A DNA stretch of 64,000 nt, taken from positions 870,040-934,039 of the forward strand of contig NZ_GL945017.1 of the NCBI RefSeq assembly GCF_000218235.1, written 5' to 3'. Of the stretch, positions 42,137 to 52,259 are shown piece by piece (the first letter of the stretch is position 1; each line of letters opens with the position of its first letter). The notes beneath the pieces were generated by a model. It had not been told where the DNA came from and ran no database searches. It was given only the letters and a program-made list of their open reading frames with translations. The DNA is from Hallella multisaccharivorax DSM 17128 (GTDB taxonomy: Bacteria; Bacteroidota; Bacteroidia; Bacteroidales; Bacteroidaceae). The position numbers were made by a program, and so were the translations under genes.

Positions 42137-44044
42137 TTAATATCCCGGGTTCTGCACTAAGTTGGGGTCAATCTGTACCTGGTCGATAGGAATGGCGAGC
42201 CAATAGCTCTTGGGTGCCTGAATCTTTGAGCGGTCAATGTAGGAGCCGTCGTTCATTTCGGTTACCTGATAATAGTCTTTTGCGGTTTTGCCGGCAATGT
42301 TCCAGGATTTCTCTTTTTGTGAAAGAACCTTATCGAGAATCTTCCACCGGCGGATGTCGTGGAAGCGACGGCCTTCCATCACCAATTCGTTGGAACGCTC
42401 GTCGTGAATGACGCTGCGCAGCTTGGTTTCGTCGGTAGGGATGCCTCCCGCATAGCTCCACGACTGTTGGAAGGTGGGAAGTCCGCACCGCACACGAATC
42501 TTGTTCAGATAGGTGAGGCTCTTCTCGCTCAGCGTCTTGTTATATTCAAAGTCAGCCTCTACGTAATCGAGGTAAAGTTCGGCCAGGCGAAGATACGGAA
42601 ATACCCAGCTGTTGTAGGTAATTTTGTCTTGTGTCTTGTTGTAGTAGTCCTTGCTCGATATCCATTTCTGGCAGTACAGGCCGTTGTCGCATTGGTATTC
42701 GTGGCTCTCTACGCCGTCGTCCTGCTGCGGTTCGCCACGGCGGCATTGCAGCATAATGGTGCCGTTTTGCACCTCAAACTTCCCGCGGTCGAAGCCTATT
42801 GACGCATAGAAGCGCGGCTCGCGGTGCACGTTGTAGCACGAGGTTTGCTCTGTAGGGTAGTCGGGCGCGGCCTCAAGGGTCTCGGGTTTCAGGTTTTTGG
42901 TGTCGGGGTCGTCCTCCCAGGGCAGTCCTTTGTCGGTGAAGAAGCGTGTGGCGCAGCTCCACGTAGGGAACATGTAACCACGGAATCCCTTTGAGCTGTA
43001 GGCGGTAAACTCTACGCGCGGGGCCATGTTCTTGATGCAGTAAGAGACTGTGCCCTGGCTGCCAAGGCCGAAAAGTATCTCGTCCCAGTTGTTGAAAGAG
43101 CCCGAGTTTCCGCCCACGAAGGCCTCATGATAGTTCTTTTTCCCCTGTGCCGCGTCGGCTGCGGTTCCGCCGTAAAGCTTGTATCCGTTGGCTTCGCTCA
43201 GCTTGATGGCCTGCTCTGCCGCATCCATGGACTTCTTCCATTTTTCCTTATCATAGGTCAGGTTCATCAGCGGTGTGCCGTCAGGGTTCTTGAAGTTGGC
43301 GTAGTACTGGCTGTTGCCGTTGACCAGCGGTGATGCCGCATAGAGCAGCAGGCGGGCCTTGAACCCTAGGGCCGCGGCTGACGTGGCGCGGTCTTTTTCG
43401 CCGCTGGGGCGCACGGCAGGCAGCAGGCTGGCTGCCTCGTCATACTTTTGTGCGATAAAGTCAACGCATTCATCGTAAGGTGAACGCGTGAGGTCGGAGG
43501 GCATATTGGGGCTGTTCTCCTCCTTGACAAGGAAAATGGGGCCGTAATACTCGAGCATAATCTGGTGATAGTAGGCAATGAGGAAGAGCATTTCTCCCTT
43601 CCACGTTTTCTTGTTCTCCTCTGTGATGTCGGGAACCTTATCAAGATTGTTGATGACGTTGTAGCAATAGCGTACGGCTCCCCAAATGTCTTTCTTGACA
43701 GCACCGGTGGGATAGCTTGTTGCCGTGTTGCTCCACAGGCCGTAATACGTGTTGCTTGACGATTCGTCGCCGTTCATCAGGCTCTTGTAATGGAACCATC
43801 TTGTGGTACCTCGGTGCCCAATAACCATCTCGTCTGAGCCTGTGACATCGGGAAATTGTTGTGGCTGGAAGTAGTCTGGAATCTCTCTATAGCAGCCCAG
43901 TACCATCTTTTCGGCCTGGACTTGTGTCTTGTAGATGTCCTCTGTTGTGGCGCTGCCTTCCGGCACCACATCGAGGAAGTTGCACGAGGCAAGCATGAAA
44001 CCTGCCATTGCTGTCGCAAGAAACTGGATATGTTTATGCTTCAT
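42137..44044 (-). CDS. SusD/RagB-family surface lipoprotein
   Basis: Outer-membrane lipoprotein of 635 residues, larger than average for the family. The signal peptide ends in the lipobox LASC, followed by NFLDVVPEGSATTEDIYK, the usual SusD beginning. C-terminal SusD features include YLNKIRVRCGLP, DERSNELVMEGRRFHDIRRW and the final QIDPNLVQNPGY. It caps the SusC-type barrel encoded 27 bp upstream. No glycosidase, regulator or protease accompanies the pair, so the substrate is unknown. Confidence 0.95.
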   Translation of the reverse strand: MKHKHIQFLATAMAGFMLASCNFLDVVPEGSATTEDIYKTQVQAEKMVLGCYREIPDYFQPQQFPDVTGSDEMVIGHRGTTRWFHYKSLMNGDESSSNTYYGLWSNTATSYPTGAVKKDIWGAVRYCYNVINNLDKVPDITEENKKTWKGEMLFLIAYYHQIMLEYYGPIFLVKEENSPNMPSDLTRSPYDECVDFIAQKYDEAASLLPAVRPSGEKDRATSAAALGFKARLLLYAASPLVNGNSQYYANFKNPDGTPLMNLTYDKEKWKKSMDAAEQAIKLSEANGYKLYGGTAADAAQGKKNYHEAFVGGNSGSFNNWDEILFGLGSQGTVSYCIKNMAPRVEFTAYSSKGFRGYMFPTWSCATRFFTDKGLPWEDDPDTKNLKPETLEAAPDYPTEQTSCYNVHREPRFYASIGFDRGKFEVQNGTIMLQCRRGEPQQDDGVESHEYQCDNGLYCQKWISSKDYYNKTQDKITYNSWVFPYLRLAELYLDYVEADFEYNKTLSEKSLTYLNKIRVRCGLPTFQQSWSYAGGIPTDETKLRSVIHDERSNELVMEGRRFHDIRRWKILDKVLSQKEKSWNIAGKTAKDYYQVTEMNDGSYIDRSKIQAPKSYWLAIPIDQVQIDPNLVQNPGY

Positions 44045-44071
44045 GATTGTGGATTCTTTTTGAATAGTGGA

Positions 44072-47000
44072 TTAATAATGGAACTGTACGCCTATCTTGA
44101 ACGTGCGTTGCAGCGGATATTTCAGCCCATTTCCGCCGCCCATCTCGGGGTCCCATGTCTTGAAAGGCGAAAGTGTGAAGAGGTTTGTGGTCGCGGCGTA
44201 TACACGAAGCCAGGAGAAAAGCGTGTAGCCCACTTCGGCGTTCTTCAGTCGCATGTAGCTGCCACTGCGCATATAATAGGAGCTGGCCTGCACGTTGTTG
44301 TTGACAAAGGTGGTTGACAGGCGTGGGTAAGCGGCTGCCGCGTTGTTGTTAACCTCTGACCAATGGTCGTCTACGATGTATTGTGCTATGCCGTATCCGT
44401 CGCCCGAACCGTCGACAAACGGATGAATGTCGCTCATCATGAGGCTTACCTTGCCCGCACCCTGGAACATGAATGTAGCGTCAAGTTTCTTGTATCTAAC
44501 CGTTGCGCCAAAACCATAAATGATTTCAGGTATCGTCGGATTGCCGATGGTCGTGACGTCGTTCAGGTCAATCTTGTTGTCTCCGTTCAGGTCTTTGTAC
44601 TTGATGTCGCCTACGGTGTAGGCTCCGAACTCTTGTTTGGGAGCGTTGTCTATTTCTTCTTGTGAGGTGAATAAGCCGTCGGCAACCAGTCCGCGTATGC
44701 GGTTGATGGGGTGTCCCAGGTTCGAATAATAGGCAGGAACGTTCACGGGCTCGTCCACGTCGGTCACTTCGTTGTGGGCATAAGTGAAGTTTCCGTTCAC
44801 CTTTACGGTGAAATTCTTGTTGAATACTTTTGTATAGACTAGACTCATGTCTACGCCTTTGTTGTTGACCGCGCCAATATTGGCGTAAGGACGGTTGCTG
44901 CCGTATCCAGCGACAGAGAGGATAGATTTGCGCTGCATGAAAATTCCCGTGCGGTGTTCGGTGAAGTAATCGATGCTGAAATCGACGCATCCCATGAGGT
45001 TCAAGTCCATGCCGATGTTGAACTTTTTGGCTTTTTCCCATGTGGCCAGTTCGTTTCCGTAGGTGGTTACCCATGGCACGCCGATGTTGGAGTACTTGTC
45101 ACCCACCCACCAACTGCCGCCAGACGACATGTTGACCGTCGTGATGTACGGGAAACGGCTGGAGAGTGCGTCGTTGCCTACGAGGCCATACGACCCACGA
45201 ATCTTCAGGTTGTGCACTACCTCCTTGAGGGACTTGAAGAACGGTTCGTTTGAAACCGTCCAGCCTAACGCTATAGCGGGGAAGAAGCCAAAGCGGTTGC
45301 CTTTCCTGAAGTTTTCGGAACCATTGTATCCAAACGTGGCCTCCATCAGGTATCGGTGGTCATAATCGTAGGTCAATCGGCTGGCGAGACCCTGCTCGCG
45401 GTATGGCAGAAGGTCGTATTCGTTGCCACTGTCCTTCACGCGCTTGGTTTCCTTCATGTGGTAGACCAGCGTGGCCCCCACGTCGTGCTTGCCAAATGTG
45501 CGGGCGTAATCGAGTTTACCTTGCAGCGACCACACCGTCTGCGTAGGGTCACGCCCCGAGTTTGATTGCAGGTATGGTTGTCCAGGGTTGCCGATTGATT
45601 CCGTAGAGTAGACGTAATTGCCATTGCCATCCAGCTGATAGTCGTCAGAGACCTTATAGTAGAACGGCACAATCCAGTGGTCAAGCCAGTTGAAACTATA
45701 GTTGTAGAACGATGCCATGCCACTGGCTTTCAGGCCAGGGGTGATGAACTTCAGATCCTGGTCAATGTTGAACGCCGTCGTAGAGTAGACGTAGTTGCGT
45801 TCAGTTTCTCCTGTGCTTAGCAAGGCATAGGGGTTCGTTTGCAGGCCTCCCACGCCCTGCCGCGTGTTCATTCCGTAGCGCACGAAGCTGTCACCCGCTT
45901 CCGCGGGCAGCGTTGCGGGGAAACCTACAGGGTTTACACGCATGGTATAATAAAAGAGGTTGGTAATCGATTCCCGCGGCGCATGATTATAAAAGAGCTG
46001 GGTATTCATGTTCAGCTGAATCTTTGTCGTGCGGGTAATGTTGGCTGTAACGTTGCTTTGGAAGAGGTATTTTTTGTTACGCATGGTCACGTCGAGAGCC
46101 TGACTCTCGGTGGGTTTGCGTACGATGCCGTTTTCGTAGAAGATGCCTGCGTTAAGGAAGTAGGTGATGAGCTTGCTTCCACCCCTGATGCTAAGGTTGA
46201 GGTTTTGGTTCGATGCCATTTTCTTGAACAGCATGTCGTACCAGTTGTTGTCAGGGAAAAGGTAAGGATTGGCCCGTGAGCGCGTCTTTTCTATGCGGTC
46301 GTTGCTGTAGTAGGGTGTGTAGGGCTGGCCCACTGCCTTTGAATCGTTGTACACGGCCTCGTTATACATTTGCATGTAAGTAACGCCGTCGGCGATATCC
46401 TGTATGCGGGTAGGCGACGAGAATGTGTTGTCAAGCCGTACGTCAATTTGCATCTTTTCAGACAGAGTGCCGTGCTTGGTGTTCACGATGATGACACCGT
46501 TTGCACCGCGTGAACCGTAGAGTGACGTGGCCGTAGCATCTTTCAGTACTGAGAACGACTCGATAGACTCGGGTGGAATGTTGTTCAGCATGGTGGTACT
46601 TATCTCCACGCCGTCCAGGATGATAAGCGGACTCTTGTTCGAACCGAAGGTCGATATGCCGCGAATGTAGAACTCTGCGTTGTCATAGCCGGGCTCTCCG
46701 CTGGTTTGACGCGCGATGATGCCGGGAATATTGCCGGCGAAAGATGTTGTGAGGCTGCTCGAAGTTATCTTTAAATCTTCGGGTTTCACGGCCTGCACGG
46801 CACCCACCAGCGACTCTTTCTTCTGTTTGCCGAAACCTACAACTACTACCTCGTCAAGAACCTTGTCGTCAGGAATGAGTGATATGGCGACGAACGTACG
46901 CCCTTTCAGCCTGATATTCTTACTCTTGAACCCGATATAAGATACCTCCAGTTCGGCGTTGGAAGAGACGTTCAGCGTGAAGGTTCCTTCGGCGTCGGTA

Positions 47001-47245
47001 ATAGTTCCGTTAGTGGTTCCTTTCTCTTTTACGGTGGCTCCGATGACAGGCTCGCCGTTCTCATCGCCAATGAATCCCTTGACAACGCCCTTTGAAGTTT
47101 GCGCTGGTTCATGGATTCCCCAAACTTTAGTTGCCGACGACTTGCTGCCAGGCTCGGCCTTGACCTGTGTGACCGCCAGGCTGCACCCCAACAAGAGCAG
47201 GAGCAAGGCCATCGGTCTTTGCCTGTAATGATGTTTCTGTTTCAT
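44072..47245 (-). CDS. SusC/RagA-type TonB-dependent receptor
   Basis: Outer-membrane transporter of 1057 residues. Signal peptide (about 10-30), carboxypeptidase-regulatory-like domain (about 52-130; GFIGDENGEPVIGATV), plug (about 140-260; VGFGKQKKESLVGAVQAV and ATSLYGSRGANGVIIVNT) and a beta barrel ending in FKIGVQFHY. Unlike the other SusC in this window it has no STN domain, so it is not expected to signal through an anti-sigma factor. It is first in the two-gene unit with susD. Its 5' flank runs into insertion-sequence debris 145 bp away. Confidence 0.95.
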   Translation of the reverse strand: MKQKHHYRQRPMALLLLLLGCSLAVTQVKAEPGSKSSATKVWGIHEPAQTSKGVVKGFIGDENGEPVIGATVKEKGTTNGTITDAEGTFTLNVSSNAELEVSYIGFKSKNIRLKGRTFVAISLIPDDKVLDEVVVVGFGKQKKESLVGAVQAVKPEDLKITSSSLTTSFAGNIPGIIARQTSGEPGYDNAEFYIRGISTFGSNKSPLIILDGVEISTTMLNNIPPESIESFSVLKDATATSLYGSRGANGVIIVNTKHGTLSEKMQIDVRLDNTFSSPTRIQDIADGVTYMQMYNEAVYNDSKAVGQPYTPYYSNDRIEKTRSRANPYLFPDNNWYDMLFKKMASNQNLNLSIRGGSKLITYFLNAGIFYENGIVRKPTESQALDVTMRNKKYLFQSNVTANITRTTKIQLNMNTQLFYNHAPRESITNLFYYTMRVNPVGFPATLPAEAGDSFVRYGMNTRQGVGGLQTNPYALLSTGETERNYVYSTTAFNIDQDLKFITPGLKASGMASFYNYSFNWLDHWIVPFYYKVSDDYQLDGNGNYVYSTESIGNPGQPYLQSNSGRDPTQTVWSLQGKLDYARTFGKHDVGATLVYHMKETKRVKDSGNEYDLLPYREQGLASRLTYDYDHRYLMEATFGYNGSENFRKGNRFGFFPAIALGWTVSNEPFFKSLKEVVHNLKIRGSYGLVGNDALSSRFPYITTVNMSSGGSWWVGDKYSNIGVPWVTTYGNELATWEKAKKFNIGMDLNLMGCVDFSIDYFTEHRTGIFMQRKSILSVAGYGSNRPYANIGAVNNKGVDMSLVYTKVFNKNFTVKVNGNFTYAHNEVTDVDEPVNVPAYYSNLGHPINRIRGLVADGLFTSQEEIDNAPKQEFGAYTVGDIKYKDLNGDNKIDLNDVTTIGNPTIPEIIYGFGATVRYKKLDATFMFQGAGKVSLMMSDIHPFVDGSGDGYGIAQYIVDDHWSEVNNNAAAAYPRLSTTFVNNNVQASSYYMRSGSYMRLKNAEVGYTLFSWLRVYAATTNLFTLSPFKTWDPEMGGGNGLKYPLQRTFKIGVQFHY

Positions 47246-47335
47246 CAGTTTTTAATTTATGAGTTCACTCTAAAAAGTCGGCAATCCGACCATTGTTAAT
47301 GTCTCGTTATTACTTCAAATATCACTCTTTGGAAT

Positions 47336-47366
47336 TTTGTAATCTGGAGAATTTTTGCTAAATTTG
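47336..47366 (+). promoter_or_regulatory. Promoter of the decayed transposase
   Basis: TTTG (47336-47339), 19 bases, TAAATTTG (47359-47366), a full consensus promoter pointing to the transposase remnant that starts at 47390. Confidence 0.7.
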
Positions 47367-47389
47367 TATTGTCATTCAAGAAGTTATAA

Positions 47390-48310
47390 ATGTTCAAGAA
47401 GTCAAATACAGATAAGCAATTGGGCCTCTTTTCAACCCCATCCTCTCTCATGTGCAAGCGTGAAAGCAAGCAGTATGATGACAATTTGGCGTGGTAAAGT
47501 AAGTTTTATCACAATGTCACATCCAGGATAGAAGAGGAAGTCTTCCGGCCGTTATATACCACCAAGGTATTTGGTGCTCTCACCAAACATATTCGTCAGC
47601 TTGTTGCCATGAACATTCTCAAGGAAGGTGCAGGTTGCTCTGATGAGCAGTTGTTCGAGAATTGCCGCTACAATTTATTATGGCACAAGGCTCTTGGGCT
47701 TTTCAACTTGGATGATGAGTGACCTTCACCGGTATCCTATTATCTCTTTCGGGCAAAGATATGCGAGTACGAGAATACGAGTGCAGATCATGTGAATCTC
47801 TTTGGGCAATGCTTCAAGGAACTCACTGCTGCACAGGTAAAGGCTTACAAGGTCTCCAGTCGTGTAGTACGTATGGTCAGTAAACTCATTAGCAGTAACA
47901 TCGCATGGTACTCTCGCTACGAAATCATACACAAGACTCTGGTCATGAGCGCCACTGCTGATGACATAGCACAGATCAGCGATCAGATGATACGGCAGCG
48001 TGCCTGTGACTTCCTTGGCGAGGATGCAGCTAAGACCGTCTATCGTACCGACACAGAAACGATGGGCAAGTATTTGCTGGATCTTGGCATCGTCATCAAG
48101 CACCTCCTTGACGCAAAGTCAGACCAGGAAACGGTGCTTCTCCGCAGGGTCTTTAATGAGCAGTATGAAGTAGATAAGGATGGCAATGTCGTATTGCGTG
48201 ATAAGGCCAGGATCTCATCCACAAGCATACAGAGCCCTAATGACACAGATGCCGCATACCCGCAGCAAAGGTGGCAAGAAAGTAAAAGGGTACTCAACCA
48301 ACATTACGAT
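47390..48310 (+). pseudogene. IS1182-type transposase, decayed and truncated
   Basis: The frame starts MFKKSNTDKQLGLFSTPSSL, the typical beginning of this transposase group in Bacteroidetes. It is interrupted by TAA at 47495 (codon 36) and TGA at 47720 (codon 111). Between and after these the protein sequence continues in frame (VAMNILKEGAGCSDEQLFEN; ELTAAQVKAYKVSSRVVRM; MIRQRACDFLGEDAAKTVYR). An extra C near 48260 shifts the frame, and similarity to the family ends near 48310, so the catalytic C-terminal part is gone. It cannot be functional. I see no family member in 48311-48563, which is unassigned. Confidence 0.88.
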
Positions 48311-48563
48311 GTGTATGGATTAATATGCACAGGCTCTTCATTTATGATGCGGAAATGTCTCTCCAGACAGCAAAATAAGTCAAAGATCGAGTGGATCTTC
48401 ATAAGATCCTGTATTAGGGTCTATAAGAGCTCATATAAAGATGCGAAAGCCTTACAAATGACTTCAAGTATCAACCTAGAATTAACGGCAGAATCGGATT
48501 CCGAGATCCTGTAATGCCGGAATGTTGAACTTTAAAAGCTACTTTTTATAGCGGAGTCAGATA

Positions 48564-49328
48564 TTATTTAGACAGTTTCAGCGCTTCCACAGGTTTGTTA
48601 GTCGTGATGATGTCTACGCCGGCTTTGATGAACTGGTCGATATCGTTGAGGTCATTCACTGTCCACACATTGACGACGAGTCCGAGGTCGTGACATTCCT
48701 TAATCCATTCCGGATGTAATGCCAATACCTTCTCGTTATAGTCGATGCCGTTGAGACCTTTTGCTTTGACTGTCTGCGGATCCCAATCTCCATTGAGGTA
48801 CTGTATGTTGGCGTTGGGCAGTAACAGGCGGAGCAACTCACATGCTTTCCCGCTGAAGGAAATCCATACCATGCGGTTCTCCATACCTTTAGCCTTGACC
48901 ATATCTACTGTCTCGCGAACGAGGCTGTCCTCATGACTCTGCATCTTCTGCTTCTTAATCTCAAGAACGAGCCTGCATCCCAAATCCTTACCGGTTTCAA
49001 GGTACTCATTAAGGGTAGGGATCTTCTCTCCGTTTTTCAGTTTCACTTTCCTGAGTTCCTTCAAGGTACTGGTTTGGATATCAAGCTCTTTTCCGGATGG
49101 TGTCTTGGCAGTGGGATCATGATGAATGACGATGACATTGTCCTTAGTCAGGTGCACGTCAAACTCTGAGCCATACACCCCTATTTTATCGGCAAGTTTA
49201 AGAGAAGTGACTGAGTTTTGTGCACTCCCGGCACAGTCCCAATAGCCACGATGGGCTACGATTTTGGTCTGTGCAGAAACTGTCATGGCAAAAAGAACCA
49301 CGACGGCAAATACTGTTAGATGTTTCAT
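48564..49328 (-). CDS. Exported glycerophosphodiester phosphodiesterase
   Basis: Enzyme of 254 residues with a signal peptide (TVFAVVVLFAMTVSAQ, 5-20). The GDPD TIM barrel starts KIVAHRGYWD (H26, R27). Further signatures are GSEFDVHLTKDNVIVIHHDP, with the metal glutamate/aspartate and second histidine, RLVLEIKKQK, and WTVNDLNDIDQFIKAGVDII. It splits glycerophosphodiesters such as glycerophosphocholine or -ethanolamine to glycerol-3-phosphate and an alcohol in the periplasm. It is on the same strand as the glp/phosphatase group, but debris at 49352-50114 separates it from the PAP2 gene. Product use by glpABC/glpF-glpK is inferred from context. Confidence 0.93.
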   Translation of the reverse strand: MKHLTVFAVVVLFAMTVSAQTKIVAHRGYWDCAGSAQNSVTSLKLADKIGVYGSEFDVHLTKDNVIVIHHDPTAKTPSGKELDIQTSTLKELRKVKLKNGEKIPTLNEYLETGKDLGCRLVLEIKKQKMQSHEDSLVRETVDMVKAKGMENRMVWISFSGKACELLRLLLPNANIQYLNGDWDPQTVKAKGLNGIDYNEKVLALHPEWIKECHDLGLVVNVWTVNDLNDIDQFIKAGVDIITTNKPVEALKLSK

Positions 49329-49351
49329 TTATCTGTTTTTTTATTTGTTTT

Positions 49352-49714
49352 TTATCTCTTTGTTCTGACAACCGTGACATTGTCGACAAGCACCCGGTTC
49401 TTGCCTTTACCACTTCCCCATTGTTCGCCACCGACAAACATCAGTTGTGTCTCGCCGGTTGCTCCTGTAATTGTAAATGAGAAATGAGAGTCCGAATCTG
49501 CCCATGGGTCATAGCCTTCGCCATGCTCATTGTTTGAGGAGTTGGGGAATACTGTTGTGACAAAGCGCACGTACCGGTATTGCGTTCCTTTAACCTCCAC
49601 GCTACTGATGTCACTCCCGTCGATTTCTCCAGGCCCCAAATTGTCGACCTGTTCAAAGAACGGAATATCGATGTGTCCCTTATACAGTCCTTCAGATAAG
49701 GAAGGTAAGAGACT
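49352..49714 (-). pseudogene. 3' fragment of an unidentified exported protein gene
   Basis: An open frame of about 120 codons on the minus strand without an ATG (a TTG exists at 49639). It is bounded upstream by a stop at 49717. It encodes a beta-rich tail: GHIDIPFFEQVDNLGPGEI, GYDPWADSDSHFSF, GKGKNRVLVDNVTVVRTKR. This is the style of a C-terminal carbohydrate-binding-like module of a surface protein, but no family was recognised. It lies 23 bp upstream of the glycerophosphodiesterase gene. It is probably what remains of a larger gene. Confidence 0.5.
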
Positions 49715-50100
49715 TCAAAAACCGTTCTTTTATAAAAATGGATATCCGCAATCATCCAAATCAATAAATTCAATTCCAAAAACTTACCCTATAAGTACAT
49801 ATACAGAATTCCACTCTGTCGGACAAGTGGAATCCGAAATATCTCCGGTTGGACTTGTAGCAGAACTCATTGAGGTAGAGTTACAGGAACTCCTCCTTCA
49901 TGTCATGGCAGGTGTCAAGAACACCGCATTTGACGTCGCTGATGGATATGCACCCATGGGGGCACCTTTCCAGCCATCGTCTTGTCTTTCATTGCACAGG
50001 CTCCATGCCCAGCGACGATGCCATGAGCCTGAGGGCCAGAATCCATGCATACCAAGGGCAATGTTGACAGTGCAAACTATGTTAATTTAGATGATTGTGG
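49715..50100. other. Unassigned region with possible gene debris
   Basis: About 385 bases between the fragment above and the PAP2 phosphatase gene. On the plus strand a frame reads VGQVESEISPVGLVAELIEV and LLHVMAGVKNTAFDVADGY, protein-like but without start context or recognised family. It may be the remains of an insertion sequence or of an old gene. Confidence 0.4.
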
Positions 50101-50114
50101 ATAATCATTCTTAT

Positions 50115-50846
50115 TTATTTCTTTGCTGCCAGCAGTTTGGCAATCTCTTTCTTTGCCTTCGCCATCTGCTTCTGGAAAGCCTCTGAAGAGTGGACGGCTG
50201 CATAGCCTACGCTTGCACAGAGACGACCTGCATCAACGTCACTCTGGTAGTGATAACCGCAGATGACACGGCTCTGTCCATACTCGTAGGCACGGGTCAT
50301 AATCTCATTGCCACGTGATGGGTTTAGTTCGGTCAGTGTCAGACCGAAAATCCATCCACGGCAGGTGTGGCCTGACGGGTAAGAACCGTTGTTGATCAGC
50401 TCTGCTTCGAACTGTGGCTGCAATGTGTGCTCATGGAACTGTGCGAACGGACGCTTGCGCATATACTTTGCCTTGGCACGGTCAACGGCGTGATTGCCAT
50501 CGATACCCACCATGCAGATGAGCTTGTAGGTCTCAGGGGCTTTCTCTGGAGTAATCAGCATACCGAAGGCTGGTGCGAAGCCGACAAGGACGGAATCAAC
50601 ATCAAAGTTCGCATCGAACTTTGCCTGAGCTGCGCGTTCCTTGTCCTCTCTCATCTTGCGTCCCCATAGATACTGACGGAAGTCGTAATCGAACTGGTAA
50701 GAGGCTGTGTCGGGTGGTGCCGGCAGATAGATGCCTGCATCTGGCATGTCGGCCTCCGGAATGAACGACTGTTTCTTGTAGTCCTGGGCGCTCACTGTCA
50801 AGCCAATGAACAGCATGGTGATACTTACAAATAAGTTTTTCTTCAT
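50115..50846 (-). CDS. Exported PAP2-family acid phosphatase (class A type)
   Basis: Protein of 243 residues with a signal peptide (about 1-20, ending VSAQ). It carries the three PAP2 phosphatase motifs: KAKYMRKRP (motif 1), GSYPSGHT (motif 2) and SRVICGYHYQSDVDAGR (motif 3). This matches class A nonspecific acid phosphatases, which remove phosphate from many monoesters in the periplasm. It lies 184 bp downstream of the porin gene on the same strand and is one of three exported phosphatases in this block. Confidence 0.95.
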   Translation of the reverse strand: MKKNLFVSITMLFIGLTVSAQDYKKQSFIPEADMPDAGIYLPAPPDTASYQFDYDFRQYLWGRKMREDKERAAQAKFDANFDVDSVLVGFAPAFGMLITPEKAPETYKLICMVGIDGNHAVDRAKAKYMRKRPFAQFHEHTLQPQFEAELINNGSYPSGHTCRGWIFGLTLTELNPSRGNEIMTRAYEYGQSRVICGYHYQSDVDAGRLCASVGYAAVHSSEAFQKQMAKAKKEIAKLLAAKK

Positions 50847-51030
50847 AGTGATAAAGTGTTTTGTTGTGATTTAAATTATTTTGCCATTTGTTCAGAATAT
50901 AGTTATGTCCAGTCTCTGTCGGAGGGGACAGGTCTCCTCTGTCTATAGGTTCAAAAAGGAACTGCGGATATTCATAATATGAAGCGGGTGAATGACATGA
51001 TGTCACGCACCCGCTTTTACTTAACAGAAA

Positions 51031-52206
51031 TCAGAACATGTATTGTACGCGCATTTGAAGCACGTTGACAACTTTAGCATCGGGCTGGTTCCACGTGTGT
51101 GAGTGGATGTAGTGATAGTTCAGACGAAGCGTCACATATTTGTTCCAGAAAAAAGAGAGACCGGCACTGACATCAGACATGCGTGCGGCATTGGCAAGAC
51201 CAACGGCTGTAAGCTCTTCGGTTGTCTTGTATTTGCTTAAGGCATCTCCATCTTTCAGATTCAGGAAACCATAACCAAGCATCAGCTCCAAGTTCTTGTC
51301 TGAAGGGTTGTCGACACCGGAGCCGGCATAGTTATATTTGTAGTTGGCTGGGTTGACGATGATACCACGGGCAGATACATAGAAGCCGTTGGTGTTATAG
51401 CTCTGATCGTTATCACGGCCGATGTGTGACCAGTAGTACTGACTGGCCAACTGCCAGTTGCGGTAGATTCCCTGGAACTCGGCGGTGAATTTGTTCTCCC
51501 ATCGGGCATCCAAAACGTCGATATTTGTAGCTTTACGTTTGTCTACGGATGTCAGATAAGTTTTGCTGTATGCGATATGCCTATGGCTAAGGGAATTTGA
51601 CTCGGCACCTACGTGGTTTGCGCTGAAACCTACATGGAAACCATAGTCATCGTTCATGATAGGACGCCATACAAAACGACCGGCAAGGGTGTAGCCCTGC
51701 TTGCCAGATTTGTCCGTACTTTGCGTGAGAGCAGAGTTGTCAGCGAAGGCACCGTATGCACCCCAGAAGTTGTGGTTGTAGAGGGTGTGCATGATACCGA
51801 TACGACGGCCGACCTGGAAGACGTTGCCTTCTGGCTCATCCATATACTCCTTCTTTGAGGAGCTGTAAGCAGAAGACAGACCGAAAGGAACGGTATAGTG
51901 ACCGACCTGCAGGTTATTGTTGTTGTTGAAGCTGTACCTCAGGAAAATGTCCTTTGCGGAAACCTTGTTGTTTGTGTAAGAGAGTTCACCACGGAAGTAC
52001 CAATTCTTGTAGTAACCCTTCAATCCGATACGGATGTCACGAACACCGACACCGTCGTTCATCTCGCCGTCTTGCTCCTTCGATTGGTCGTTTTGGCCGT
52101 AGGTAGCGGCATCAAACAGTGCACGGCCTGTGGTCTTGATGGTAAGCTTATCCGAGTTGTCTTGTGCTGACGCAACAGTAAAACAACATGTTGCTGCTGT
52201 TGCCAT
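51031..52206 (-). CDS. OprP/OprO-like outer-membrane porin
   Basis: Protein of 391 residues with alternating aromatic beta strands, ending in a phenylalanine (MRVQYMF) as outer-membrane barrels do. Segments such as VRDIRIGLKGYYKNWYFRGE and DIFLRYSFNNNNNLQVGHY are typical of the phosphate-selective porin family. From the ATG at 52206 the signal peptide MATAATCCFTVASAQ is short and lacks basic residues. The frame is open for about 13 more codons (…RLLF before the ATG), which would give a normal n-region but has no ATG, GTG or TTG. The start is therefore uncertain. Context suggests passage of phosphate or phosphate esters. Confidence 0.85.
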   Translation of the reverse strand: MATAATCCFTVASAQDNSDKLTIKTTGRALFDAATYGQNDQSKEQDGEMNDGVGVRDIRIGLKGYYKNWYFRGELSYTNNKVSAKDIFLRYSFNNNNNLQVGHYTVPFGLSSAYSSSKKEYMDEPEGNVFQVGRRIGIMHTLYNHNFWGAYGAFADNSALTQSTDKSGKQGYTLAGRFVWRPIMNDDYGFHVGFSANHVGAESNSLSHRHIAYSKTYLTSVDKRKATNIDVLDARWENKFTAEFQGIYRNWQLASQYYWSHIGRDNDQSYNTNGFYVSARGIIVNPANYKYNYAGSGVDNPSDKNLELMLGYGFLNLKDGDALSKYKTTEELTAVGLANAARMSDVSAGLSFFWNKYVTLRLNYHYIHSHTWNQPDAKVVNVLQMRVQYMF

Positions 52207-52259
52207 GAATAATAATCTAATATTCGTAAAAATGCAAGTTAAGTGTTAATGATAAAATG

